A DNA stretch of 64,000 nucleotides from Citrobacter freundii (GTDB lineage: Bacteria; Bacteroidota; Bacteroidia; Chitinophagales; Chitinophagaceae): NCBI GenBank assembly GCA_003243445.1, contig QFQQ01000010.1, positions 67,010 through 131,009 of the forward strand, written 5' to 3'. Of the stretch, positions 55,697 to 63,806 are shown piece by piece. Within the stretch, counting starts at the first letter, position 1; the number at the start of each line of letters is the position of its first letter. Position numbers and translations under genes: made by a program. Under the pieces are notes generated by a model. The model saw only the letters and a program-made list of their open reading frames with translations, searched no databases and was not told where the DNA came from.

Positions 55697-56467
55697 TTAC
55701 GAAGCACTATTGGCAGCAGCCTGGTGATGACCGCCTTTCATCATGTAGCTTTTGCTTTGTTCGATCGCTTCCATGAGTTGAGCGAGGATATCTTCGGTCC
55801 GGGCTTCATAATCGATCTCCAGTGGCGCTTTGAACCGGACGGTGAGCAGAGTGCCCTTCTTCTTAAACTTCAATCCTTTTTTATTAAAAGCCCGCCAGAA
55901 ACCATTGATCACAACCGGGATCACGATCGGTTTGGCCTGCTTGATGATCAGTGCAGTACCTTTTCTTCCCGGTGCAAAAGGTTTGGTCGTCCCCTGCGGA
56001 AAGGTGATCACCCAGTTCTGTTCCAGCGCTCTCGTGATCTTTCTCGTATCGGAAGGATCAAGGCCTGAACGCTTCTCTTTTGCTTCAGCATTCCAGGTTC
56101 GCTTTACGGTAAGTGCCCCCGCCAGGGTAAAAAGTTTACTGATCCAGCTACCGTTCATGGTTTGTTCAGCAGCCACATAGTTCACCCGCGTAAATGGATT
56201 CAGAAAATAATATGGAAGTCCCAGCCTGTTGATCTTTCCCCACTTCACCGCGCAAAAGATATGCAGGAAGGTGATCACATCGGCGAAATATGTCTGGTGA
56301 TTGCTTACAAAAAGTACATTCTGTTTTGGCAGGTCCTTAAGATGTTCCCCACCGGTGATCTTCAGTTTATTGATTATAACCAGGCCCGGATAAGAAACCA
56401 ATCCTACCACCACATATACCAGCTTCCTGACCAGCTTGAAACTTTTCAGCCTTTCCCGTAAACTCAT
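55697..56467 (-). CDS. plsC: 1-acyl-glycerol-3-phosphate acyltransferase (PlsC family)
   Basis: 256-aa membrane-associated enzyme that adds the second acyl chain to lysophosphatidate. N-terminal hydrophobic segment (KLVYVVVGLVSYPGLVIINKL), catalytic motif NHQTYFAD (His and Asp separated by five residues, one more than the textbook HX4D, as in the second PlsC-like protein here), then FPQGTTKPFAPGRKGTAL (motif III, FPxGT) and PIVIPVVINGF. Start ATG 56467 lies 26 nt after a consensus -7 box. It ends with an Ala/His-rich tail. Specificity within the family is not certain. Confidence 0.88.
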   Translation of the reverse strand: MSLRERLKSFKLVRKLVYVVVGLVSYPGLVIINKLKITGGEHLKDLPKQNVLFVSNHQTYFADVITFLHIFCAVKWGKINRLGLPYYFLNPFTRVNYVAAEQTMNGSWISKLFTLAGALTVKRTWNAEAKEKRSGLDPSDTRKITRALEQNWVITFPQGTTKPFAPGRKGTALIIKQAKPIVIPVVINGFWRAFNKKGLKFKKKGTLLTVRFKAPLEIDYEARTEDILAQLMEAIEQSKSYMMKGGHHQAAANSAS

Positions 56468-56492
56468 GTGTGTTTTTTAAGGGTATTTAGTT

Positions 56493-56500
56493 CAAAAATA
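56493..56500 (-). promoter_or_regulatory. -7 box of the plsC-like gene
   Basis: TATTTTTG on the minus strand, a perfect TAnnTTTG, 26 nt before ATG 56467. No clear TTTG is found at the -33 distance, where the 9-bp repeat array (56520 on) begins. Confidence 0.6.
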
Positions 56501-56519
56501 GGGAGAAAGGGGGAAGAAA

Positions 56520-56676
56520 GGTTTGAGAAATTTGACAGGTTTGAGAGGTTTCAAAGGTTCCAAAAGTTCCAGAGGTTTTCCCCGGTAGAGGTTTCTTCTT
56601 GATGTGTGACGTGCTGCAATCTGCGGTAGCAACCTTTGAAACTGCTGGAACCTCTGGAACTCTTGGAACCTCACAA
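56520..56676. repeat. Inverted array of a 9-bp repeat (array 1)
   Basis: Left arm 56520-56580 is built from 9-bp units: GGTTTGAGA, AATTTGACA, GGTTTGAGA, GGTTTCAAA, GGTTCCAAA, AGTTCCAGA, GGTTTTCCC. After ~50 bp the right arm (56631-56675) carries the complement in the same period: AACCTTTGA, AACTGCTGG, AACCTCTGG, AACTCTTGG, AACCTCACA. The two could fold into a long imperfect hairpin. It separates the end of rpsA (plus its terminator) from plsC. The same unit forms array 2 at 59444. Confidence 0.85.
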
Positions 56677-56682
56677 TCATAC

Positions 56683-56714
56683 TCAAACAAAAAGGCCGCC
56701 CAAACGGACGGCCT
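56683..56714 (-). terminator. Intrinsic terminator of rpsA
   Basis: On the minus strand AGGCCGTCC, loop GTTT, GGGCGGCCT (one G-T pair), then TTTTGTTTG, 31 bp after the rpsA stop. Confidence 0.88.
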
Positions 56715-56744
56715 CACACAACTAACTTATAAGATGAAAATCAA

Positions 56745-58643
56745 TTACTCACTTTTGCCTTCATCACCTGCCTCACCACCTTCGAGTTTCTTCTTCAGGT
56801 CAGCGAGTACACCCAGGTCACCTAAAGTAGCTTTTTCTACTTTACCCTGAATGTTCTTCACAGCTTTCTTCGTTTTATCCGCTTCAGCTTTCGCTTCTTT
56901 CTTCGCAGCTTCTTTTTCTTCTATCTGGCCTTGTTCCCAGATACGGCTGTGAGAAAGAACGATGCGTTTTTCGTTGCGGTCAAACTCGATCACCATGAAT
57001 TGTGCAGTTTCATCAGCACCGATGCTCTTACCATCTTCTTTGGTCAGGTGACGGTTAGGAGCAAATCCTTCCAGACCATAAGGCAACTGAACTACAGCTC
57101 CTTTGTCATCCCTGCGAATTACCGTTCCCTCATGGATTGAACCAATCGCGAAGGTATCCTGCAGGGTATTCCAGGGATCTTCTTCCAGTTGTTTATGTCC
57201 GAGCTGGAGTTTGCGGTTTTCTTTGTCAATACCCATGATCACCACGTCGATGTTAGCACCAACTTTAGTGTATTCACTTGGGTGATTGAAACGTTTCAAC
57301 CAGCTCAGGTCGCTGATGTGGATCATACCACCGATACCAGGAGCGAGTTCAACGAATACACCGTAGTTAGTGATGTTTTTCACCAGGCCGGTGTGACGGC
57401 TTCCCTCAGCAAATTTGGTTTCGATATCGTTCCATGGATCAGGAGAGAGTTGTTTGATAGAAAGGCTCATCTTGCGGCTTCCTTTATCAAGCGTAACGAT
57501 CTTCGCTTCATGCTCGTCACCGAGTTTGAAGAATTCTTTCGCATTGATCGGTGTATTAGCCCATGTGATCTCACTTACGTGAACCAGGCCTTCAACACCA
57601 GGCTGAATTTCGAGGAATGCACCGTAGTCTTCGATATTCACTACTTTACCTTTCACGATATTGCCTTCAGCGATGTTCTCAGCCAACACATCCCAAGGGT
57701 GTGGAGTGAGTTGTTTCAGACCAAGGCTGATACGTTTTTTCTCGTCGTCGAAATCGAGTACCACCACGTTGATCTTCTGGTCCATCTTCAGCACCTCGCT
57801 TGGGTGGGAGATACGGCCCCATGAAATATCTGTGATATACAGGAGACCATCCAGGCCACCGAGGTCCATGAACGCACCGAAATCGGTGATGTTCTTCACA
57901 GTACCTTCCAGTACCTGGCCTTTTTCGAGTTTGCTCATGATCTCTGCACGTTGTGCTTCGATATCGCTTTCGATAAGGGCTTTGTGAGATACTACAGCAT
58001 TCTTGATGGTTTCGTTGATCTTAACCACTTTGAACTCCATAGTTTTTCCTACAAACTGATCATAGTCTGTAACAGGTTTAACATCGATCTGAGAACCTGG
58101 AAGGAACGTTTCCATTCCAAACACGTCTACGATCAAGCCACCTTTAGTTTTTGAAGTAACAGTACCGGTGATAACTTCACCTGTTTTGTGAACTTCCACG
58201 ATACGCTCCCATGCACGTGTGATACGCGCCTGTTTGCGGCTCAGGTTCAGGTGACCATCACGGTCTTCTTTTTCAACGATCATCACTTCCACTTCATCAC
58301 CTACTTTCAGGTTCTGCAGGTCACGGAATTCGTTGAGAGAGATCAGACCATCACTTTTGAAACCGATGTTCAATACAACGTCAGTTTTAGTGAGGCCTAC
58401 AACAGTGCCCTGGATCAGTTCACCGTCATTCAGCTGTACGAAAGTGTTGTCATACACTTTGTCATACTTTTCTTTTTCGTCCTTCGTGTAAGAAGTAACG
58501 TTACGTTTGTCTACGCTCCAATCGAAATCGTCGTGAGCAGTAGCAACAGGTGCAGTTGGTGTCGCTGTAGCCGTCTCCGCAGTAGCAGAGCCAGACTCCT
58601 GTGCATCAGCGTTTAATTGTTTTTTAATGATGTTCTCAAACAT
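56745..58643 (-). CDS. rpsA: 30S ribosomal protein S1
   Basis: 632 aa. Six S1 (OB-fold) repeats can be followed: LIQGTVVGLTKTDVVLNIGFKSDGLI, VITGTVTSKTKGGLIVDVFGMETFL, VLEGTVKNITDFGAFMDLGGLDGLL, IVKGKVVNIEDYGAFLEIQPGVEGLVH, HTGLVKNITNYGVFVELAPGIGGMIH, HEGTVIRRDDKGAVVQLPYGLEGFA. An Ala/Thr-rich N-terminal extension (~15-38) and a Lys/Glu-rich C-terminal tail flank them. S1 helps mRNA bind the 30S subunit; in Bacteroidota, where Shine-Dalgarno sequences are scarce, it matters in start-site choice. It has its own -7 box, a leader hairpin and a terminator, so it is a single-gene unit. Confidence 0.98.
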   Translation of the reverse strand: MFENIIKKQLNADAQESGSATAETATATPTAPVATAHDDFDWSVDKRNVTSYTKDEKEKYDKVYDNTFVQLNDGELIQGTVVGLTKTDVVLNIGFKSDGLISLNEFRDLQNLKVGDEVEVMIVEKEDRDGHLNLSRKQARITRAWERIVEVHKTGEVITGTVTSKTKGGLIVDVFGMETFLPGSQIDVKPVTDYDQFVGKTMEFKVVKINETIKNAVVSHKALIESDIEAQRAEIMSKLEKGQVLEGTVKNITDFGAFMDLGGLDGLLYITDISWGRISHPSEVLKMDQKINVVVLDFDDEKKRISLGLKQLTPHPWDVLAENIAEGNIVKGKVVNIEDYGAFLEIQPGVEGLVHVSEITWANTPINAKEFFKLGDEHEAKIVTLDKGSRKMSLSIKQLSPDPWNDIETKFAEGSRHTGLVKNITNYGVFVELAPGIGGMIHISDLSWLKRFNHPSEYTKVGANIDVVIMGIDKENRKLQLGHKQLEEDPWNTLQDTFAIGSIHEGTVIRRDDKGAVVQLPYGLEGFAPNRHLTKEDGKSIGADETAQFMVIEFDRNEKRIVLSHSRIWEQGQIEEKEAAKKEAKAEADKTKKAVKNIQGKVEKATLGDLGVLADLKKKLEGGEAGDEGKSE

Positions 58644-58651
58644 GATAAAAT

Positions 58652-58682
58652 CCCGAAGGTTTTAATTCGGGCTGCAAAGATA
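58652..58682 (-). promoter_or_regulatory. rpsA promoter -7 box and leader hairpin
   Basis: On the minus strand TATCTTTG (58682-58675) is a perfect TAnnTTTG. Directly after it CCCGAA, 8-nt loop, TTCGGG (58671-58652) makes a perfect 6-bp stem that ends 8 nt before the ATG. The hairpin spans the ribosome-landing area, so it may serve autoregulation by S1; that is inference. Confidence 0.65.
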
Positions 58683-58774
58683 AAGGAAAAAGCTGGTCCG
58701 GCGAAGCTTTTTTTAGCTGAACTGGCATCCTCAAATCATTTGAAATCAACCGCTTACCGGATTCGTCTGCAAAT

Positions 58775-58807
58775 AAAAAAAGGCCGCGCGAAGCACAGCC
58801 TTTTTTT
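58775..58807. terminator. Bidirectional intrinsic terminator
   Basis: AGGCCGCGC, loop GAA, GCACAGCCT with six A before and seven T from the last stem base on, so it can end transcription on both strands. It lies 17 bp past the stop of the 58824-59369 lipoprotein gene. Confidence 0.88.
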
Positions 58808-58823
58808 ATAGACCGGGGCGATC

Positions 58824-59369
58824 TTATTTGAGTTCCACTCCTACAGACACCCTGGTTTCATCCATGAACAAATTCAGCGCTTTTGGCTTCGCTCCCACCG
58901 GGATCCGGAACTTATTGTCAACAGAAGATCCGGTAGATTCCGGCTGAACGCTTACAGTATTATAATTATCATGCGTAATATTTGTGCCATTGTCCAATTG
59001 CAAACGGAAATTGCTTGGATTCACGAATACACTGCTGGTACCGAGAGCCTGTTTATTCGTAACCTCCAGTTCGTAGCTGAATTCAATGCCGGCAGCTTTT
59101 CCATCTGCATCAGATAATTCTACTGCTTTGGCATTTTTTAATCTTACAAAAGCTTCCTTGCTCTTGCCCAGGTAGGCCGTATCTGGTGAAAAGGTCACCG
59201 TATAAGTCTTTGGTTCGTTCGCAGGCTTTGATTCTTCTCCGGATGTGGAAGGAGTTTGCTCGGTTGAAGTACTCCCCGCATCACCGGAATTTTCTTTTTT
59301 CCCTTTGCAGGCGATAACTGAAACAAGAACTGTCAATACGAGAGCTGCTGAGGCGATTTTTTTGTTCAT
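58824..59369 (-). CDS. Hypothetical lipoprotein with Ig-like/DUF4352-like domain
   Basis: 181 aa. Lipobox SVIAC-KGKK; a Ser/Thr/Glu-rich linker (~25-50) joins it to a beta-sandwich of ~125 residues (TYTVTFSPDTAYLG, GIEFSYELEVTNKQ, FRLQLDNGTNITHDNYNTVSVQPEST, KFRIPVGAKPKALNLFMDE). The latter part has the feel of DUF4352-type domains, in which a ligand-exposed strand precedes a conserved F..P, but I am not sure. It is a one-gene unit, with a terminator downstream and array 2 upstream. Confidence 0.7.
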   Translation of the reverse strand: MNKKIASAALVLTVLVSVIACKGKKENSGDAGSTSTEQTPSTSGEESKPANEPKTYTVTFSPDTAYLGKSKEAFVRLKNAKAVELSDADGKAAGIEFSYELEVTNKQALGTSSVFVNPSNFRLQLDNGTNITHDNYNTVSVQPESTGSSVDNKFRIPVGAKPKALNLFMDETRVSVGVELK

Positions 59370-59443
59370 TTAATCTTGGTTTTTATAGCGGCCAACTAGC
59401 TAAAATAGTACCAATTTTTTTGTTATGTGTCGCGGGAGGTGGA

Positions 59444-59611
59444 AGGTTTCACAGGCTTTAAAAGTTCCAGAGGTTCCAAAGGTTCCAAAGGTTCCAAAAG
59501 TTCCAGAAGTTCCAGAAGGTTTAAGAAACAGTCTTCTGTTATGAAACCTCTGGAACCTTTGAAACCTCTGGAACCTGTAAACCCTTTGAAACCTTTGGAA
59601 CCTTTGCACCC
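59444..59611. repeat. Inverted array of a 9-bp repeat (array 2)
   Basis: Left arm 59444-59524: GGTTTCACA, GGCTTTAAA, AGTTCCAGA, GGTTCCAAA (three times), AGTTCCAGA (twice), AGGTTTAAG. Tip 59527-59540: AACAG-TCTT-CTGTT, a perfect small stem-loop. Right arm 59544-59611: units such as ACCTCTGGA, ACCTTTGAA, ACCTTTGGA, complementary to the left. The whole tract can fold into a ~170-nt hairpin. Its right arm is read into the acyltransferase at 59541-60632. It shares its unit with array 1. Confidence 0.88.
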
Positions 59612-60632
59612 CATTTTCCCCTATATTGCCAAAAAGACTGCATTGCTCTACTCCGTCCTAAAGGTCCTTGTTCGCTTGCTTCGTCCATTGTTCTTCCGTT
59701 CGATCCGGATCAACAGGCCTGACCTGCTTACGCTGGATGGTCCATTGCTGATCTCCTGCAATCATCCAAACTCTTTTCTTGACGCAGTTTTGCTGGATAC
59801 TCTTTTTGAAAAGCCTATCTGGTCACTGGCCCGCGGCGATGTATTTAAAAACAAATTCATCACCCGTTTACTTACTGCTGTTAAGATCCTGCCGGTTTAC
59901 CGTGTAAGTGAAGGGGTTGAAAACCTTAGTACGAATTATGAAACATTTGATTCCTGTAAAATGATCTTCAGAAAAAACGGTCTTGTACTTATTTTCAGTG
60001 AAGGTCTTTGCATAAATGAATGGCATCTCCGCCCTCTAAAGAAAGGTACCGCACGTCTTGCTATCAGCAGTTGGAAAGATGGGATTCCTCTTTCCATCTT
60101 ACCGGTTGGTATCAACTATAATTCATTTACCAATTTTGGAAAAGAAGTGACTATTAACATTGGAGATCCTATTGGCCGTGAACAATTCTCTCTTACAGGT
60201 AATGAAGGAAAAAACATACAATCGTTCAACGAACTGCTGACCCAACGGCTTCAGCGGCTTGTTTTTGAAATAGATCCCCACGATGAAGAAACTAAAACCA
60301 AATTGCTGGAACGGCCGCCTTCATCTTTCAAAAAAATTATACTGGCCATTCCTACCTTGGCCGGTTGGCTTGTTCATCTGCCGCTGTATATTCCTGTCAG
60401 GAGCCTGGCTGTAAAAAAAGCCTGGCACACCGGTCACTATGATTCTGTATTGGCGGCTTTACTATTTATTTGTTATCCTTTTTTCCTGATCATTGCCGCT
60501 TTCATCCCCGTAATGATCACCGGCAAGTCAATCGCTGCCCTGCCGGCGCTCTTCATCCCACTGCTGGGATGGTGTTGCCTGCAATATGGAGCGTTCGGCA
60601 AAAGGAAGACTACTGAACGAACAGCTGAATAG
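59541..60632 (+). CDS. PlsC-like acyltransferase whose N-terminus is encoded by a repeat array
   Basis: 363 aa from ATG 59541. Residues ~2-24 are a translated 9-bp repeat (KPLEPLKPLEP...), then a hydrophobic segment, the acyltransferase motif CNHPNSFLDAV, VFKNKFITRLLTAVKILPVYR, IFSEGLCINEWHLRPLKKGTARLA (motif III, FSEG) and two or three C-terminal helices (VLAALLFICYPFFLIIAAFIPVM, ALPALFIPLLGWCCLQYG). Probably glycerophospholipid acylation. No ATG exists between the repeat and the catalytic domain, so translation begins within the array or at a non-ATG codon such as TTG near LLYSVLK. The frame stays open upstream to 59427 through the left arm too. Confidence 0.8.
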   Translation: MKPLEPLKPLEPVNPLKPLEPLHPIFPYIAKKTALLYSVLKVLVRLLRPLFFRSIRINRPDLLTLDGPLLISCNHPNSFLDAVLLDTLFEKPIWSLARGDVFKNKFITRLLTAVKILPVYRVSEGVENLSTNYETFDSCKMIFRKNGLVLIFSEGLCINEWHLRPLKKGTARLAISSWKDGIPLSILPVGINYNSFTNFGKEVTINIGDPIGREQFSLTGNEGKNIQSFNELLTQRLQRLVFEIDPHDEETKTKLLERPPSSFKKIILAIPTLAGWLVHLPLYIPVRSLAVKKAWHTGHYDSVLAALLFICYPFFLIIAAFIPVMITGKSIAALPALFIPLLGWCCLQYGAFGKRKTTERTAE

Positions 60633-60674
60633 CGCAAGAGACCAGTTGAAGTTATAACTAGCGGGCGCTTGCCT

Positions 60675-60682
60675 TATATTTG
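60675..60682 (+). promoter_or_regulatory. -7 box of the PagL-like gene
   Basis: TATATTTG, a perfect TAnnTTTG, 21 nt before ATG 60704. No TTTG at a 19-bp distance, so strength is uncertain. Confidence 0.5.
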
Positions 60683-60703
60683 CCCAGTATCCCTAGACTG
60701 CTT

Positions 60704-61822
60704 ATGTCAATACAAAACTATATCCGGACATTTTTAACAACTGCAGTAAGCCTGTTCATTTCATCTTTATTACCTGTTCATGCACAGGAAACGATTGCTG
60801 ATGGTAAACCGGCATCTGGCAATTGGTCTGCCGGAGTCAACTACTACGCAGGATCTTATCTTATCAATCAGCCAAAAGCTGAATATATAAAAGACTCTTA
60901 TGCTTCGTTTGGCGAGGTTTATGCAGAGAAAAGGACAAATGGAGATAAGGACTGGCATATCTCTCATAAATATCCATCTGCAGGTTTGAGTTTCCTGTTT
61001 GGCAATCCTGGAAGTAAAGCATACATCGGGAACTTATACGCACTTTATCCATATATAAGATTCCCGGTCATTACGTCAAAAAGATATGAAGCAAGTTTGA
61101 AAATGGGTGGCGGCGTTGCATTCATCGAAAAGCCATATGATGAATATACCAACCCAAAGAATACATTGATCGGAACACGCGTGAATGTGTTTCTCAATTT
61201 TGTATTCCAACATCAATTCAAACTAACCGATAAGCTAAATCTCAATGCCGGTCTTGGCATCATGCATATTTCCAACGGAAGCACAACGCTTCCAAACCTG
61301 GGATTAAATATTCCAGCCGTTAGTGCCGGTATAAGATATTCATTTGGTAAGCCATTGTTATTGTCAAGAAAACTAACCGATACAAATTCATCTAAAGTAG
61401 ACCTTGCGGCATATACATCTGTTTCAGTAAAACAATATCCCTGGGTTGGCGGAAGTTATTACCTGATCAATACCATGCAGCTGGAAGCTTCGAAAAGGAT
61501 CAGGCGGAATTATTCGATCGGGGCAGGCTTATTATTGATTTATAACCGGACGCTGCGACGATTTATTATGGAAGACCGCCCGGAGAATCCAACGTATAAA
61601 AAAGTCCAGGCAGGCATTTATCTTTCGTACGAACATTTTCTTGGAAAGTTGTCTATTCCGGTGAATATTGGGGCATTCATTTATAACGGGTCAAGCTCAG
61701 GTATTTTTCAGCAATATGGTGTGCGGTACAGGATCACCCACCATGTATCATCACAGATATTGTTGAAATCTCATTCGGGACAGGCCGATTTTATTCATAT
61801 TGGTGCGGGTTATAATTTTTGA
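60704..61822 (+). CDS. Acyloxyacyl hydrolase / PagL-like lipid A deacylase
   Basis: 372-aa outer-membrane protein; start at ATG 60704 (MSIQNYIRTFLTTAVSLF), signal peptide ending HAQ. Alternating beta strands predict a barrel. The key stretch is LGIMHISNGSTTLPNLGLN, matching the PagL catalytic His-Ser context (HxSNG); KYPSAGLSFLFGN and SAGIRYSFGK also fit. PagL removes the 3-O acyl chain from lipid A. At about twice the length of Pseudomonas PagL (~150-170 aa) it belongs to the longer Bacteroidota group. The next gene begins 4 bp after its stop. Confidence 0.8.
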   Translation: MSIQNYIRTFLTTAVSLFISSLLPVHAQETIADGKPASGNWSAGVNYYAGSYLINQPKAEYIKDSYASFGEVYAEKRTNGDKDWHISHKYPSAGLSFLFGNPGSKAYIGNLYALYPYIRFPVITSKRYEASLKMGGGVAFIEKPYDEYTNPKNTLIGTRVNVFLNFVFQHQFKLTDKLNLNAGLGIMHISNGSTTLPNLGLNIPAVSAGIRYSFGKPLLLSRKLTDTNSSKVDLAAYTSVSVKQYPWVGGSYYLINTMQLEASKRIRRNYSIGAGLLLIYNRTLRRFIMEDRPENPTYKKVQAGIYLSYEHFLGKLSIPVNIGAFIYNGSSSGIFQQYGVRYRITHHVSSQILLKSHSGQADFIHIGAGYNF

Positions 61823-61826
61823 CAAC

Positions 61827-62564
61827 ATGAAAAGAAATATTGCACTTTTATTCCTGTTGCTCTGTCTCACTGTTATTTTTTACAGTTGTCAAAAACCCGG
61901 CTGCACGGGAAACGCGGGTCCTTCAGCCACTCAGTTGAGGCCACTTTCCTCCTTTTCAAAAGTGGAGCTTCGTGACAATATAAATCTTGTTCTGATCCAG
62001 GGAAATGAAGAGAAAATTGAAATAACGGGGCCACAGAACGTAATAGCCAACGTCACCACAGAAGTAATCAACAACTCTCTGACGATCGCCAATAAAACAG
62101 AATGCAGATGGTTGCGTGATCCCGATGAAAAGATCACTGCCAGATTATATTTAAAGACGCTGGAAAGTTTTGAATACAACGGCAGCGGCGATGTAACAAA
62201 CGAAGACACTTTACGCGGCAGTTTAATGGGATTCAACAGCGATGAAGGTGCCGGTATCATTGATCTGAAAGTGAATGTGGATGAGATCGCTGTCAGGATA
62301 TTCAAAGAAAATGCGTCCATGATCTTTCATGGCTATGCAAGGCACTGCGGCACTTATACCAATGCCAGGGGGATTCTTGATCTCAGTGAGCTTCAGACCA
62401 AAAGCATGTACATTATTTACAGCGGCCTTGCTGATACACACGTAAATGTATCTGAAGGCATAGAAGCATATGTGAGATATAGAGGCAATGTTTATTGCAA
62501 AGGAAACCCTGTGATCATCAGGCAGGAGTATTTTAGTTCAGGCAGACTGATCTTCACGCCCTGA
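61827..62564 (+). CDS. DUF2807 (head-GIN) lipoprotein
   Basis: 245 aa from ATG 61827. Lipobox IFYSC-QKPG. The body is a right-handed beta-helix-like DUF2807 domain: FSKVELRDNINLVLIQGNEEKIEITGPQNVIANV, LTIANKT, LYLKTLESFEYNGSGDV and GIIDLKVNVDEIAVRIFKENA. The head-GIN type is widespread in Bacteroidota, mostly of unknown role, perhaps envelope stress or adhesion. It begins 4 bp after the PagL-like gene, so the two are co-transcribed. Its stop lies 1 bp from the stop of the convergent flavoprotein gene. Confidence 0.85.
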   Translation: MKRNIALLFLLLCLTVIFYSCQKPGCTGNAGPSATQLRPLSSFSKVELRDNINLVLIQGNEEKIEITGPQNVIANVTTEVINNSLTIANKTECRWLRDPDEKITARLYLKTLESFEYNGSGDVTNEDTLRGSLMGFNSDEGAGIIDLKVNVDEIAVRIFKENASMIFHGYARHCGTYTNARGILDLSELQTKSMYIIYSGLADTHVNVSEGIEAYVRYRGNVYCKGNPVIIRQEYFSSGRLIFTP

Positions 62565-62565
62565 T

Positions 62566-63798
62566 CTACAGCGATACTGCTGCAATGCTTTTTGCCGCGA
62601 TAAACCCGCTCGTCCATGCATGCTGAAAATTGAACCCACCTGTAACGCCATCCACATCAAGGATCTCACCGGCAAAGAACAGGGACGGCTGTTTACGGCT
62701 CATCATCGTATTCGGATCCACCTCTGAAAGATTCACTCCCCCGGCAGTTACAAACTCTTCCTTGAATGTAGTTTTCCCGCTTACGCTGAACTCTGCTGAC
62801 ACTAACAATTTGATCAGTTGATTCTGGCTCTTTGCCGGCAGATCGGCCCATCTCCATTCAGGTTTGATAACAGACTCCTCCAGCAGGTATTCCCATAAAC
62901 GGGAAGGCAATCCAAACGGGTTTTTATTGATGATTTTTGAAGAAGCAATTTCACTGCGCAGGGATTGCAAAAGGTCACGCAGTGTTTGTTCATTATGTTC
63001 CGGAAGCCAGTTAAGCTGTATAGCAAACTGCCAGTTGACCGCAGCGAGTTCTCTTGCTCCCCATGCACTCAACTTTAATACCGCAGGACCACTTAAGCCC
63101 CAATGCGTGATCAGCACAGGTCCTTCCTGTTCAAGTTTTTTCCCGATGACTTTCACGCGCGCATGCGGTACGCTGATGCCCATCAGCTTTGTAATTGGAT
63201 GCTTTGGTATATTAAAAGTAAAAAGTGAAGGAACCGGATCGCTGATGGTATGCCCTGACGCTTTTATCCAGTCAAACATGGATGCTTTTGGATAACCGCC
63301 GCAGGAGATGCAAACATGATCAGCTTCTATCTGTTGATCGTTTGCCGCAGTGAGTATCCATTTATCGCCCTGATGTTTTACAGACCTGATCTCTTTATTC
63401 ATCAGGATCTCCACGTTGTGTTTATTCGCTTCGCGCAATAAACAATCGATAATAGTTTGCGAGGAATCAGTTACGGGAAACATTCTGCCGTCCTGCTCAG
63501 CTTTTAGTTTAACTCCACGTTCCTTGAACCACTCTATTGTATCAGTCGTGAAAAACTGGTGAAATGTTTTCTTTACAAAGTTCCCTCCACGCGGGTACTT
63601 CTTTACCATCTCACTTATTTCAAAACATGCGTGCGTCACATTACATCTTCCACCACCACTAACCTTAACCTTGGAAAGGAGCTTGCTGCTCTTTTCAACG
63701 ATCGTCACTTTCAGTGAAGGATCCATCCGTGCAGCATTTACCGCACAAAAAAAACCAGCGGCTCCGCCTCCTATTACAATTAGTTTCCTTTCTGTCAT
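62566..63798 (-). CDS. HI0933/BaiN-like FAD-dependent oxidoreductase
   Basis: 410 aa. Start at ATG 63798 (MTERKLIVIGGGAAGFFCAVNAA), putting the FAD-binding GGGAAG at residue ~10 as in the family. Further motifs: KVKVSGGGRCNVTHACFE, CGGYPKASMF, ITHWGLSGPAVLKLS and the C-terminal FAGEILDVDGVTGGFNFQHAWTSGFIAA that closes the FAD site. HI0933-family members are flavoproteins with few known substrates (BaiN acts on bile acids). Convergent with the DUF2807 gene. An A/T-rich 7-bp repeat tract lies just before it. Confidence 0.92.
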   Translation of the reverse strand: MTERKLIVIGGGAAGFFCAVNAARMDPSLKVTIVEKSSKLLSKVKVSGGGRCNVTHACFEISEMVKKYPRGGNFVKKTFHQFFTTDTIEWFKERGVKLKAEQDGRMFPVTDSSQTIIDCLLREANKHNVEILMNKEIRSVKHQGDKWILTAANDQQIEADHVCISCGGYPKASMFDWIKASGHTISDPVPSLFTFNIPKHPITKLMGISVPHARVKVIGKKLEQEGPVLITHWGLSGPAVLKLSAWGARELAAVNWQFAIQLNWLPEHNEQTLRDLLQSLRSEIASSKIINKNPFGLPSRLWEYLLEESVIKPEWRWADLPAKSQNQLIKLLVSAEFSVSGKTTFKEEFVTAGGVNLSEVDPNTMMSRKQPSLFFAGEILDVDGVTGGFNFQHAWTSGFIAAKSIAAVSL

Positions 63799-63806
63799 GA
63801 TGTGGA

